Positions 7,880 to 16,747 of a stretch of DNA of 64,000 nt are shown here, piece by piece (the stretch's first letter is position 1; the number at the start of each line of letters is the position of its first letter). A program made the position numbers and the translations under genes. Location: assembly GCF_963526985.1 (NCBI RefSeq), contig NZ_CAURPW010000006.1, positions 123,654 to 187,653 on the forward strand. Direction: 5' to 3'. The stretch comes from an uncultured Campylobacter sp. Lineage in GTDB: Bacteria; Campylobacterota; Campylobacteria; Campylobacterales; Campylobacteraceae. The notes below the pieces were generated by a model. The model saw only the letters and a program-made list of their open reading frames with translations, had not been told where the DNA came from and did no database searches.

Positions 7880-9844
7880 TTAAGCCTCTTTGGCTTGCTT
7901 GTTTTTCATTATGATCACGCCGATGATTAGCGCCGCTACCATGATAGCCTGCGGTATCAAGCTCTCGTAATACGGATAAATGCCCAGCCACTCGATAGTA
8001 GGGAAGCCTTCGATCTTAGTCGGAACGAAAATTTTACCCTCGACGAACTCCATGAGCCCCTTGCCCACAAACACGATCGACATATAAAAGATGATCGCCG
8101 AAGTAACCAAGAAAAACGGTTTGATCGGGATTTTGATAGCAAAAACTTTAAACACGTAGTAAGTAACTAGCAAGACGACTAGCCCCACTACAAATCCCAG
8201 CGCTATCATCGAGTAACCTGCGCTATCTTTAGCGTCGAAAATCAGCGCCTGATAGAAAAGTACGGTCTCCGCGCCCTCTCTAAATACGGCTAAAAATACC
8301 GTCCACCAAAGCGCCTTAGCAGAGCCTGCGGATATCGACTCGCTGACGTGACTTTGGATATATTTGCTCCATTTTTTCGCGCCTGCGTTTGAAAGCAGCC
8401 AAAAACCTACGTAAAAGAGCAGTCCCACGGCGATAAGCATTACCGCGCCCTCCATCACCTCTCTTTTTTGACCTGCAGCGCCGGCAAATATCAAATTCAT
8501 AATCCACGCCATAACAAAGCTTAGCACGACCGCTACGCCAAGCGAGCTGTAAACGATACTCATGCGCTTTTCGTTGCCGGTTTTTAGCAGATACGCCACG
8601 ACGGCCGCCACGATGATAAGCGCCTCAAATCCCTCGCGCAGTATGACCGTAAGCGCGTAAACAAATAGCGCCCAAGGCGAGCTACTGCCGCTTGTTTTTT
8701 CTAGCGCAGCGTCTAAATTTGCGCCTAGGTTATCGGCTGCTTGCTGGAGTCTCTCGACGCTCACGCCCGCTTTCATCAGCGCGACTACTTCGCCGAAATT
8801 TCCTTCTATCTTAGTTTTTAGACCGACGTCTATCGCGCCTACTTTATTTTCCATGCCGCTACCTTCGAACTCGTCGAAGTAAATATCCTGCGCATCGCTC
8901 ATAGCTTTATCTACGTCTTTTGCGGCGTAAAGTTTGATCGCATCGGCGATTTTTGCCTTTATGTTGGCAACGACGGGCGCAAAATCAGTAGCCGCGTCAT
9001 CCTCGGCGCTATCAGGTAAAACTACGTTGGTAGCTAGCGAGCCCGAGTCCATAGGTAGCTTGGCGACGTTTTCGTATATCAGCGCATCAAGCTCTTCCAA
9101 ATTTGACTTTAGTACGTCGGCGGCTACATCGTTGTTTATCGCTATTATCGCCGAACCCATGCGTTTTTGGATGTCGCCGTCGATACCCTGACCGCCGTCT
9201 ATAAATCTACGGATAGCCTCTTCTAACTTCGTGTTGCGATATAGCTCAAATTTGGCTTTGTTGTTTATCTGCTGTTTTGCTGCGTCTTTGTCGCCCTTTT
9301 CGTAAGCCGCGCCCGCAGCGCTAAGGGCTGTTTTTATGTCGCTATAAACCACCTGCCAGTGCGGCTCTATAGCGGCGCTACTTGCAGGCTGCGCCGTAGC
9401 TTGGCTAGCCTCAGTAGCTTTAGCAGTCTGTGCGGCATCTGCGTTTTTAGGATCGGAGTACTCGCCAACTAGCTTATGACCGGTATTTATAACCGGCAAA
9501 ACCTCATCCATTTCTTTATTAAGATCGTCCATTATGGCTTGTATCTCTTCTACCGGTTTTTTGGCGATGATTGCCTTGCGGATTTTGCCGAATTTAGACT
9601 CCATCGAGTAGGCTTTTTTCTGCCCCAAATTTACCCTGATCGCCGCTTCGATATTTTCGAAATGTCCAAAATAAGCATTTTGCGTAGCGGTTTTGGCTTC
9701 GTCGATCTTGCCCTCTTTATACTGCTGCATGATACTTACGAATGAATCTTTTATACTCTGTATCTCAGGCGTGTAGTCCGTATCCGCTGCATTTAGCACA
9801 AACGGGATAAACAAAGCGAATATAAATCTCAAAATTTTAGTCAT
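7880..9844 (-). CDS. FTR1-family iron permease with long periplasmic N-terminal domain, Cj1658-like
   Basis: I start at the ATG at 9844, which has a GGAG ribosome site and opens a signal peptide (MTKILRFIFALFIPFVLNAA); 14 more codons are open upstream but lack a site. 654 residues. The first 380 or so are periplasmic helical repeats; the rest is the FTR1 permease with the two signature motifs REGFE (about residue 403) and REGAE (about 520), the Fe-handling glutamates. FTR1 normally pairs with a ferroxidase; in Campylobacter it pairs with P19, encoded next. First gene of the operon. Confidence 0.93.
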   Translation of the reverse strand: MTKILRFIFALFIPFVLNAADTDYTPEIQSIKDSFVSIMQQYKEGKIDEAKTATQNAYFGHFENIEAAIRVNLGQKKAYSMESKFGKIRKAIIAKKPVEEIQAIMDDLNKEMDEVLPVINTGHKLVGEYSDPKNADAAQTAKATEASQATAQPASSAAIEPHWQVVYSDIKTALSAAGAAYEKGDKDAAKQQINNKAKFELYRNTKLEEAIRRFIDGGQGIDGDIQKRMGSAIIAINNDVAADVLKSNLEELDALIYENVAKLPMDSGSLATNVVLPDSAEDDAATDFAPVVANIKAKIADAIKLYAAKDVDKAMSDAQDIYFDEFEGSGMENKVGAIDVGLKTKIEGNFGEVVALMKAGVSVERLQQAADNLGANLDAALEKTSGSSSPWALFVYALTVILREGFEALIIVAAVVAYLLKTGNEKRMSIVYSSLGVAVVLSFVMAWIMNLIFAGAAGQKREVMEGAVMLIAVGLLFYVGFWLLSNAGAKKWSKYIQSHVSESISAGSAKALWWTVFLAVFREGAETVLFYQALIFDAKDSAGYSMIALGFVVGLVVLLVTYYVFKVFAIKIPIKPFFLVTSAIIFYMSIVFVGKGLMEFVEGKIFVPTKIEGFPTIEWLGIYPYYESLIPQAIMVAALIIGVIIMKNKQAKEA

Positions 9845-9947
9845 AAAAACTCCAAAAAAATATGTTTCGTGTACGCATTCTATCATTAAAAAACTTTAGC
9901 GAAAATAAAAACGGCTATCAAGTACCTATAGTATCAACAAGCTTTTT

Positions 9948-9962
9948 TTTTGATTATCAAAT
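9948..9962 (-). promoter_or_regulatory. Fur-like operator upstream of the ftr1-p19 operon
   Basis: The palindrome TTTGATTATCAAA lies about 105 bases before the ftr1 ATG. Each arm resembles the TGATAAT half of the 7-1-7 Fur site. The P19 operon is Fur-repressed in C. jejuni. The distance is somewhat long, so a second site may exist. Confidence 0.5.
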
Positions 9963-10031
9963 CTCTTTAAATTTTGATTTTAGCGAGTAGAAAAGTAACT
10001 AAATTTTAAAAATTTGAGATAATTAGAAAAG

Positions 10032-10061
10032 AAATTTAGGAGCGAGATCGCTCCTAAATTT
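10032..10061 (-). terminator. Terminator of the formate dehydrogenase operon
   Basis: A perfect 14-bp inverted repeat (AAATTTAGGAGCGA with TCGCTCCTAAATTT, 2-base spacer) begins one base after the fdhB stop. On the transcribed strand it is followed by CTTTTCTAATT. It separates fdhB from the iron operon. Confidence 0.8.
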
Positions 10062-10062
10062 A

Positions 10063-10623
10063 TTACGGCATCGCGACGGCTTGTCTTAGCATAACGCGCT
10101 TGCGATATACGTTTGAGACCTCAGCCGCGTCGCCCACAAGTAGAGCGTTCGTAGCGCAAACGGCGGCGCACATCGGCACTTTGCCCTCAGACATTCTGTT
10201 TTGTCCGTATAGCTCTCGCTCCTCGTGGGAGTTCGTCTCCTCCGGTCCTCCGGCGCACATAGTGCATTTATCCATAGAGCCTTTGACGCCAAACGCCCCG
10301 TCTCTAGGAAACTGCGGAGCGCCAAACGGACACGCATAGAGGCAGTATCCGCAGCCTATGCATTTGTTTTTATCGTGAAGCACGATACCGTCGGCTCTGA
10401 TGTAAAAACAATCCACCGGACAAACCTGTTCACAAGGAGCGTCGGTGCAATGCTGGCAAGCTATCGTAGTAGATAGCTCTTTGCCCTCTATGCCGTCAAA
10501 AAGCGTGATAACCTTGCGGCGATATAGTCCCACAGGTAGCTCATGCGCAGAGGAACAAGCGACCTGACACCCAAAGCAGCTGATACATCTGTTCGTATCT
10601 ACGAAAAATTTCATTCTTGCCAT
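10063..10623 (-). CDS. fdhB: Formate dehydrogenase iron-sulfur subunit
   Basis: 186 residues with four Cys clusters for four [4Fe-4S] centres: CISCFGCQVAC, CQHCTDAPCEQVCPVDC, CIGCGYCLYACPFG, and CTMC followed about 30 residues later by CAAVC. This is the electron-transfer subunit that carries electrons from the molybdenum or tungsten subunit towards the membrane. It has no signal of its own and would be exported with FdhA by the Tat system. It starts 3 bases after the fdhA stop. No gene for the cytochrome b subunit (fdhC) or for FdhD follows, unlike the usual Campylobacter order, so those must be elsewhere if this enzyme feeds menaquinone. Confidence 0.93.
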   Translation of the reverse strand: MARMKFFVDTNRCISCFGCQVACSSAHELPVGLYRRKVITLFDGIEGKELSTTIACQHCTDAPCEQVCPVDCFYIRADGIVLHDKNKCIGCGYCLYACPFGAPQFPRDGAFGVKGSMDKCTMCAGGPEETNSHEERELYGQNRMSEGKVPMCAAVCATNALLVGDAAEVSNVYRKRVMLRQAVAMP

Positions 10624-10625
10624 CT

Positions 10626-13604
10626 TTATGCCCCCTCTTTACCTTGCGCATTGTTTTCGCCGTATTCGTGGAAGAAGGTCTTAAAGCCCTCTCCGTCTGC
10701 TTTTTCTATCCTACATAGACCGGCGTTAAACTCTGAAATTTGAGTTACCGGGTCAAAGCCGTAGTTGGTTACGGTGTTAAAGCTTTCGCCTATAGTATAA
10801 GGCTTGGTGCCCTCTGGATAGCGGTCTTCTAGGCTAACGCCTTGCATAACTCCGGCGAAGTTATACGGCATACAAATTCTATCCGGAGTTACCATATAGC
10901 TGTGGTAGCAACGGACTTTGATCTTAGTGCCTTGAGGCGAGTGTATCCACATCATGTCGCGATCTTGGATACCGTACTTTAAGGCAAGCTCAGGGTGAAC
11001 GTTAGCAAACATCTCAGGCGTTATCGCCGCTAGATATTTACTGGTTCGCTCTATCATTCCAGCACCGCTTAAATTTACTACGCGCTGCGTACTAAACACG
11101 ATAGGGAATTCCTTGCTCCAGTCTTTTGCCTGCTGCTCGGTTTTAAATTTAGTCTCGACGCGGAAATTTCTAGCCTGATCGTCAAAGGTCGGATATTTTT
11201 GCACCAAATCCCAGCGCGGAGAGTGGATAGGCTCACGGTGTTTAGGGATCGGATCTAGGAATTCCCAAACGATCATTCTAGCTCTTGCGTTACCGTAAGG
11301 CACTACGCCTTTTTCACGGCATTTTTCTAGTATAAGTCCGCTATAGTCCATACTCCAGCTAGCGCCCATTTTTGCTTTTTCTTCTTCGCTTAGCGTGATG
11401 CCTAGTACTTTTTCGATATTTTCTTTGGTTATTTGCGGATAGCCGCCTTTTACCTGCGAGCCGACTAGGGTTGCATCCTCGCTAGCAAGCTGGCTAACGC
11501 CGTTATGCTCTAAGCCGAAGCGATTTCTAAATCCGCTGCCGCCTTCGGTATAAGGCTTACTCATATCGTAAAGTATCGGCGTACCAGGGTGTTTAGTATC
11601 CCATGCAGGCCAAGGTTTACCGTAGTACTCGCCTTTTACTTCTCCGCCGATACCCATTAACGTATCGGGATCGAAATTTTGCCAGTTAGCCTGATGCCTT
11701 CTAAACATCTCCGCCGTTCTACCGCCGTATCCGATCGAATTTCCTATGCGAGCGATTTCGTTTGTCGCGTCGTCAGGCCATACGAAGTCGTCTTTTACCT
11801 GCTTTATCTCGCGGTCCACGATGCCCATCTTCATGCCGCGGACGTATTCGTCGTAAAAGCCGAATTTTTTAGCGAATGCAAACATAACCTCTTGATCGGG
11901 CTTACTCTCGTAAAGCGGATCTACTACCTTAGTTCGCCACTGGCCGGAGCGATTCGTAGCGTTAAGGTGTCCCTCGTTTTCAAACGCCGTAGCGACCGGC
12001 AAGATATAAATTCCGTCTTTTCTATCGCTTAAAATCGCGACTTCGTTGACGAAAGGTTCGGCTACGACTAGTAAGTCTAATTTGTCGACGGCTTGTTGAA
12101 TTTTAGTTAAGTGTGCCATAGAAGTTAGACCAGTTCCTTGTACCCAAAGAACGCGAAGCTTACCGCTAGTATATGTTTTTTCCTCTTTTAAGACGCCCTG
12201 CCACCATTTTGATAGCGACCAGCCCTTTTCGTTACGCCAGTTTCTATCCTCAGGATTTTGCGGATCGTGATAAAAATACTCTTCAAATACGGTATTTTTT
12301 ACCGGAGCGCCGCCTTGTTTAGGTTCTTTCGTAGAAACCGCAAATCTTTTGATAAATTCGTCGTAATCAACGCCCCAACCTTTGCAGTAGTATTTCCATG
12401 CCGCATCGGCTAAGCCGTAATACATCGGCAAGCTGTCTGAGAGATTGCACATATCGGTAGAGCCTTGGACGTTGTCGTGGCCGCGTAGGATATTACAGCC
12501 GCCGCCCGGTTTGCCCATGTTGCCTAAAACTAGCTGCATGATAGGCAAAATTCTCGTATTTGACGTGCCTACGGAGTGCTGAGTGATACCTAGCGCCCAG
12601 ATAACCGTTCCCGGCTTATTGTGAGCCATTATGTGCGCGGCTTGCATTAGTCTATCTACGGGTACGCCCGTAACGTCCGAAGTTACCTCAGGCGTCCAGT
12701 GCTCGGCCTCTTTTCTAATTTCCTCGATACCGTAAGTTCTATTTTCTAAAAATTCCTTATCTTCCCAGCCGTTTTTAAGGATTATGTGGATTAATCCGTA
12801 GATTAACGCTACGTCCGTTCCCGAACGGTGCCTTAGATAAAGGTCTGCTTTTGCCGCAGATTTCGTAAAATTCGGATCTGCAACGATTAGCTTTGCGTTA
12901 TTTCTATCTTTAGCCTGAAGGGCATGCTTCATACCGCCGACCGGATTTGCGACGGCCGAATTTGCGCCTATCATAAAGATGGCTTTCGAGTTTGCGGCCA
13001 TATCTCCGCAGTGGTTAGTCATAGCGCCGTAACCCCAAGTATTCGCCACACCGGCGACTGTTGCGCTATGTCAAATGCGTGCTACGTGATCGTTGCTGTT
13101 TGTACCCCAAAATGCGGCAAATTTACGGAAATAATAGCTCTGTTCATTGTTAAATTTGGCTGAGCCTAGGAAAACTACGCTATCAGGACCGTCTTCTTTG
13201 CGGATTTGTAGCATTTTGTCGCCGATTTCGTTTACGGCTTGCTCCCAGCTTATTCTCTCCCATTTGCCGTTTACTTTTTTCATCGGATACTTGATGCGTT
13301 GTTTGCTCTTTGTAAGGTCGATTTGATCGATACCTTTTGAGCAGTGACTGCCTTGAGAGATCGGGTGAAACATCGCCATATCTTGGCGAACCCATACGCC
13401 GTCTTTTACCTCGGCTTCGATGCCGCAGCCTGCAGAACAAATAGAACAAATAGTTCTAACTTTTTTTGAGCCTTCAAAAGGATTTTTTATTTCCTCGTTA
13501 GTTGCTTTTCTAAACGTCTCGTTTTCGCCAAATGCCATCGTGCTACCGGCACCAAGAGCGGCAAGTTTTAAAAACGAGCGTCTTCCTATACGTGAATCAC
13601 TCAT
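10626..13604 (-). CDS. fdhA: Formate dehydrogenase catalytic subunit, selenocysteine-containing (UGA at 13071-13073)
   Basis: This is one gene that a plain translation splits in two. The first part (13604-13071) has a Tat signal (GRRSFLK near residue 8) and a [4Fe-4S] site (CSICSAGC plus a distal Cys). It stops at a TGA in ...NDHVARI-TGA-HSATVAG..., exactly where formate dehydrogenases have Sec or Cys in the AR-[U/C]-HS motif. The frame then runs unbroken to 10626, giving about 992 residues with Sec178. The downstream part is the molybdopterin oxidoreductase body with a C-terminal MGD-binding domain. A SECIS-like hairpin follows the TGA, and selA and selB lie 3 kb away. It oxidises formate in the periplasm. 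Confidence 0.95.
13044..13056 (-). promoter_or_regulatory. Bacterial SECIS-like hairpin in fdhA mRNA
   Basis: Starting 14 bases after the UGA, the RNA can form CGCC-GGUGU-GGCG. The apical loop begins GGU, as in bacterial SECIS elements bound by SelB. The outer stem (CAA with UUG, plus GU with AU) is imperfect. Its distance to the UGA is in the usual range. Confidence 0.7.
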
Positions 13605-13615
13605 GGTTTTCTCCC

Positions 13616-13825
13616 TTAGTAAGCGATCTTATAGTAGTATTCCCACTCTTTGCTTTTTCTGTAAAGCACCTCTTTTTTGTTCGACTTACCCACGACTACG
13701 CCGTTGTCGTCGGGAGCAAGCTCGTCGCTAGTCGGCTTTGCGATAGCTGCGGCGGCCAACATTGTTCCGCCTACCGCGCCGACCTTCAGAGATTTTTTGA
13801 GGAAATCTCGTCTTGATCCTTGCAT
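13616..13825 (-). CDS. Small Tat-signal protein of the formate dehydrogenase region
   Basis: 69 residues. It starts with a twin-arginine signal (GSRRDFLKKSLKVGAVGG) and ends in an aromatic-rich tail (VLYRKSKEWEYYYKIAY). This matches the small formate-dehydrogenase-region Tat proteins (TIGR02811 type), which are always encoded beside fdh genes and end in a conserved Y-basic-x-S-rich YY motif. It has a GGAG ribosome site and leads the operon, 11 bases before fdhA. It is probably an accessory or extra subunit; its exact role is not known. Confidence 0.88.
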   Translation of the reverse strand: MQGSRRDFLKKSLKVGAVGGTMLAAAAIAKPTSDELAPDDNGVVVGKSNKKEVLYRKSKEWEYYYKIAY

Positions 13826-13892
13826 GTTTTCTCCTTTTTATCCCAAATTTGAAATTTTTGAGACGTTTTTAGAAAGATATTGTTCAAATTTT

Positions 13893-13983
13893 GCATATTT
13901 CCTGGGCGTAATGCGCCTTACAGACGCATATTTTAGGATACTTGCATATTTTAAAATATCACTGTGCAAATTTAGCATATTTT
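13893..13983 (-). promoter_or_regulatory. Cluster of four AAATATGC direct repeats upstream of fdh
   Basis: Read on the fdh strand, the octamer AAATATGC occurs four times in 91 bases, three of them as AAAATATGC. The spacings are 31, 18 and 33 bases, about 1.5-3 helical turns. All are in one orientation. This looks like a binding array for a transcription factor, though no regulator is encoded nearby. Confidence 0.45.
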
Positions 13984-14114
13984 GAGAATAAACGAAGTAA
14001 AAATATTAGATTAATTAAGAAGCTTAATAAATAATTAAGAAAACCTAAAATTTAGCTTAAACTTCGATACTACATATCAAGTTATAAACGTATATTTTAT
14101 CAATTTCCAGAGGT

Positions 14115-14145
14115 TTTGAGCCAAATTTGCTAAATTTGGCTCAAA
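14115..14145 (-). terminator. Hairpin after dsbC, probable terminator of selA-selB-dsbC
   Basis: A perfect 14-bp inverted repeat (TTTGAGCCAAATTT with AAATTTGGCTCAAA, 3-base loop) lies 14 bases past the dsbC stop. It lacks a strong T-run on the transcribed strand. Confidence 0.55.
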
Positions 14146-14158
14146 TTTTCGTTAAAGA

Positions 14159-14866
14159 TTATTTTTGTAAATCGCTTAAATTTACTATATAAGGCACGGA
14201 GCGAACGCCTGCGGCAGCATATTTTTTACGTAACTCATCCATAGTTTTTACGTTTTCTTCGCTAACGGCTCCGTCTGCTACGGTATAATCGCTTGCATAA
14301 TACTTTCGTAAAATTTGGATTTTGTCGCTATCGGTTTTTGCGCTTGCGACATCTTTATATATCAAAAAGCTCTTTTGCAAAGACGAAACGTCGTGGACCG
14401 GAGTTAAAATCACGTTTACGTTACTTTCTTTTAGCGTTGCTTCTATTCTATCTAGCTCGGCTCGGCAGTACGGGCATTCAGGATCTGAAAACATCACGAT
14501 AGTTGGCTTTTTAGGGTCGCTTCCCAGCGTAATGATATTTTCTTTTTTCTCGTTCTTATAAGCTTTTGAGATATTTTTCGTCGCTATTTCATTTTTCATA
14601 TCTTGCAGATACGATTTATGCTCTTTTAAATCTATAATGTCCGGAAAAAGTAAGTCGTCTTTAGCAAAGATAACCTCGTCTTGGCTGACTTGGCCGTTGC
14701 TTAAATTTACCGTGATCGCTTCTATACCGCCGGCTGCGGGTTTGCGACCGGTTACGGACACCTTTACGCCTTCGCCGAGCATCTGAGAGTAAAAATCGAC
14801 CACTTGCGCGTCGGTAGCGGCAAACACCGCGCAGGCCGCCGTTAGCGACAATACTACTTTTTTCAT
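14159..14866 (-). CDS. Periplasmic DsbC/DsbG-like thiol:disulfide protein, Cj1380-like
   Basis: 235 residues with a signal peptide (MKKVVLSLTAACAVFA), a small N-terminal DsbC-type dimerisation region, and a thioredoxin-fold domain with the active site CPYC near residues 131-134 (SDPECPYCRAEL). The cis-Pro loop appears as GVRSVPYIVNLSD. DsbC-type proteins isomerise wrong disulfides or reduce thiols in the periplasm. It ends the selA-selB operon, an arrangement also seen in C. jejuni (Cj1378-Cj1380). That suggests, but does not prove, help in maturing an exported selenoprotein or cysteine-rich oxidoreductase. Confidence 0.85.
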   Translation of the reverse strand: MKKVVLSLTAACAVFAATDAQVVDFYSQMLGEGVKVSVTGRKPAAGGIEAITVNLSNGQVSQDEVIFAKDDLLFPDIIDLKEHKSYLQDMKNEIATKNISKAYKNEKKENIITLGSDPKKPTIVMFSDPECPYCRAELDRIEATLKESNVNVILTPVHDVSSLQKSFLIYKDVASAKTDSDKIQILRKYYASDYTVADGAVSEENVKTMDELRKKYAAAGVRSVPYIVNLSDLQK

Positions 14867-14926
14867 TTCATTCCTTTTTTAAAAATTTGCGCGGATTATA
14901 TTTGCTTTTTTTAAATAGATAAAAAA

Positions 14927-16747
14927 TCACGCTTTTAAAACTCGGTCGGTGCCGTTTTTGACGATATTTGGATCTAGATCGAGTTGCTCGAGGTAGGCGA
15001 TTATGTATTTTCGGCTCAAATTTAACGCCTCTTTCGCGTTCGTTACGTTTACGAATCCTTGAGCGGCGATGATAGCTTTTAGCTTTGCAAGCGCCTCGTT
15101 TAGGGCTTTTGACGTCACGAAAAGATTATGCGCGAGCCTAACCACGCGTCCGATACCCGTCAGTTTTTTTAGCGCGTTATCGCCGCTAACTCGGTCTATC
15201 TCAAGCTCGTCGTAGATGTTATAGGGCGCTAGGGGAGCTAAATTTCCGCTTTGCAAGATCTCGTAAATTTTCTCTTCAAGCCTGATTTTTAGCTTGCTCA
15301 TATCGACGCCCGTTTTGGTATAGACGCCGTCGTTTTTGGTTATAGCGCCCGCGCTTTCTAGCTCGTCAAGCGCCCTTTGGGCGATGTTTTCGCTAGCCCA
15401 TGAGAGCTTTAGACTGATGCTCGTAGCTGAAAATACCGCAAATTCGTTCTTTTCTATCATAAATTTGACCGCGCTTTTTATCCGATCGATCGCGCTTAGA
15501 TCGTAGATATTTAGCGCTTTTTCATCGACGAATACGTTTGGCGTTTGTTTTGCTATCGCTACGGCCTCCTCGTGATTTAGCCCGAAGCGCTGATAGGCCG
15601 AGATGATGCCAAAGCCGTTTTTATGAGTATCTTTTAGCATCGCAAAGGCGCTTACGAAGTCCTTTTTAAGAAGCGAGTTTAAAAACGAAATTTTACTTGA
15701 TTTTTTCATCGGTTCGCTCACGGCGTTTAGCACCCTGCCGCCGCCTATGACGCGACCGTTTGCGATGAGCACGAAGGGTTCACCAAATTTCAAAAACATA
15801 TCCCTTTCAAATTTAAACGTCGCAAATATCCCGCCCTCTTTTTGGCTCAAGACGAGCGCTTTTGCCGGCGCGGCCTTTGCGCCGACGCAAAACGTCACGT
15901 TCTGCCCGTGCGTTAGTTCGCGAGCAAAAACGATCGCGTCTATCTCGCGAAATCCCCTAAAAAAGCCTTTTTTGCTAAGCAGTTGGCCTTTTTTCAGCTC
16001 GCCAAGCTCTATGCCCGTCAAATTTAGCGCCACGCGGCTGCTAACTCCCGCGCGGTCGACGAATTTATCGTGGCTCTGCACGCTTCGCACCTGCGCTTCT
16101 TTGCCGGCGTCGTAGTTAAACAGCTTCTCGTTTTTGCTCACGCTGCCCTCTATTACGGTGCCCGTGACTACGTTTCCGATACCTTTTAGGCTAAAAACGC
16201 GGTCGATGTAATATCTAAAAACGCCCTCTTGCTCGCGGTTAGCCGCCTTTAGCGTGAAAAGATAATTTCGCAGCTCGTCTATACTCGCGCTATCTTTAAT
16301 GCTAACCGGGAAAATCTCCAAAATTTGCAGATTTTTGTAGTTTTGCGCGGCGGAGTAAATTTCGTTTTTTCGTTGTTCGATTAGCTCTGCGCTAGCTAGG
16401 TCACACTTTGTTAGCGCGACGATGAGAGAGCGAACGCCAAGGATATTTAAAACCTCCAAATGCTCCAAAGACTGCGGCATTAGACCGTCGTTTGCCGCCA
16501 CTACGAAGAGGCACGCGTCAAATCCGTACGCGCCGCTGATCATCGTTTTGATCAAATTTTCATGCCCCGGCACGTCGATAAACGCGATATTTTCGCCGTT
16601 TTTGCTCAAATTTGAAAAGCTAAGATCGATCGTGATCCCGCGCTTTTGCTCCTCCTCTAGCCTGTCGCCCTCAAAGCCGTTTAGTTCCTTTATCAGCGCC
16701 GTTTTGCCGTGGTCGATGTGCCCGGCCGTTCCTATTATTAAGCTCAT
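14927..16747 (-). CDS. selB: Selenocysteine-specific elongation factor SelB
   Basis: 606 residues. The N-terminus is a GTPase with G1 GHIDHGKTALI, the switch region KRGITIDLSF, G3 DVPGHE and G4 TKCDLA. EF-Tu-like beta domains follow. The C-terminal third is built of winged-helix modules that bind the SECIS hairpin. The ATG overlaps the selA stop (ATGA). SelB delivers Sec-tRNA to UGA codons that carry a SECIS; its evident client here is fdhA. Confidence 0.96.
   Translation of the reverse strand: MSLIIGTAGHIDHGKTALIKELNGFEGDRLEEEQKRGITIDLSFSNLSKNGENIAFIDVPGHENLIKTMISGAYGFDACLFVVAANDGLMPQSLEHLEVLNILGVRSLIVALTKCDLASAELIEQRKNEIYSAAQNYKNLQILEIFPVSIKDSASIDELRNYLFTLKAANREQEGVFRYYIDRVFSLKGIGNVVTGTVIEGSVSKNEKLFNYDAGKEAQVRSVQSHDKFVDRAGVSSRVALNLTGIELGELKKGQLLSKKGFFRGFREIDAIVFARELTHGQNVTFCVGAKAAPAKALVLSQKEGGIFATFKFERDMFLKFGEPFVLIANGRVIGGGRVLNAVSEPMKKSSKISFLNSLLKKDFVSAFAMLKDTHKNGFGIISAYQRFGLNHEEAVAIAKQTPNVFVDEKALNIYDLSAIDRIKSAVKFMIEKNEFAVFSATSISLKLSWASENIAQRALDELESAGAITKNDGVYTKTGVDMSKLKIRLEEKIYEILQSGNLAPLAPYNIYDELEIDRVSGDNALKKLTGIGRVVRLAHNLFVTSKALNEALAKLKAIIAAQGFVNVTNAKEALNLSRKYIIAYLEQLDLDPNIVKNGTDRVLKA

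Larger units (their letters stand above)
13826..14158. other. Upstream region of the fdh operon, with four GCATATTT repeats
   Basis: This 333-base gap holds no gene. Four direct copies of GCATATTT(T) lie at 13893, 13926, 13944 and 13975. It also holds the dsbC-end hairpin at 14115-14145. The fdh promoter must lie here. Confidence 0.7.

Noticed and set aside
13071..13604. A separate short molybdopterin protein upstream of fdhA
   Set aside because: It is the front of the selenocysteine-containing fdhA; the stop is the recoded UGA.
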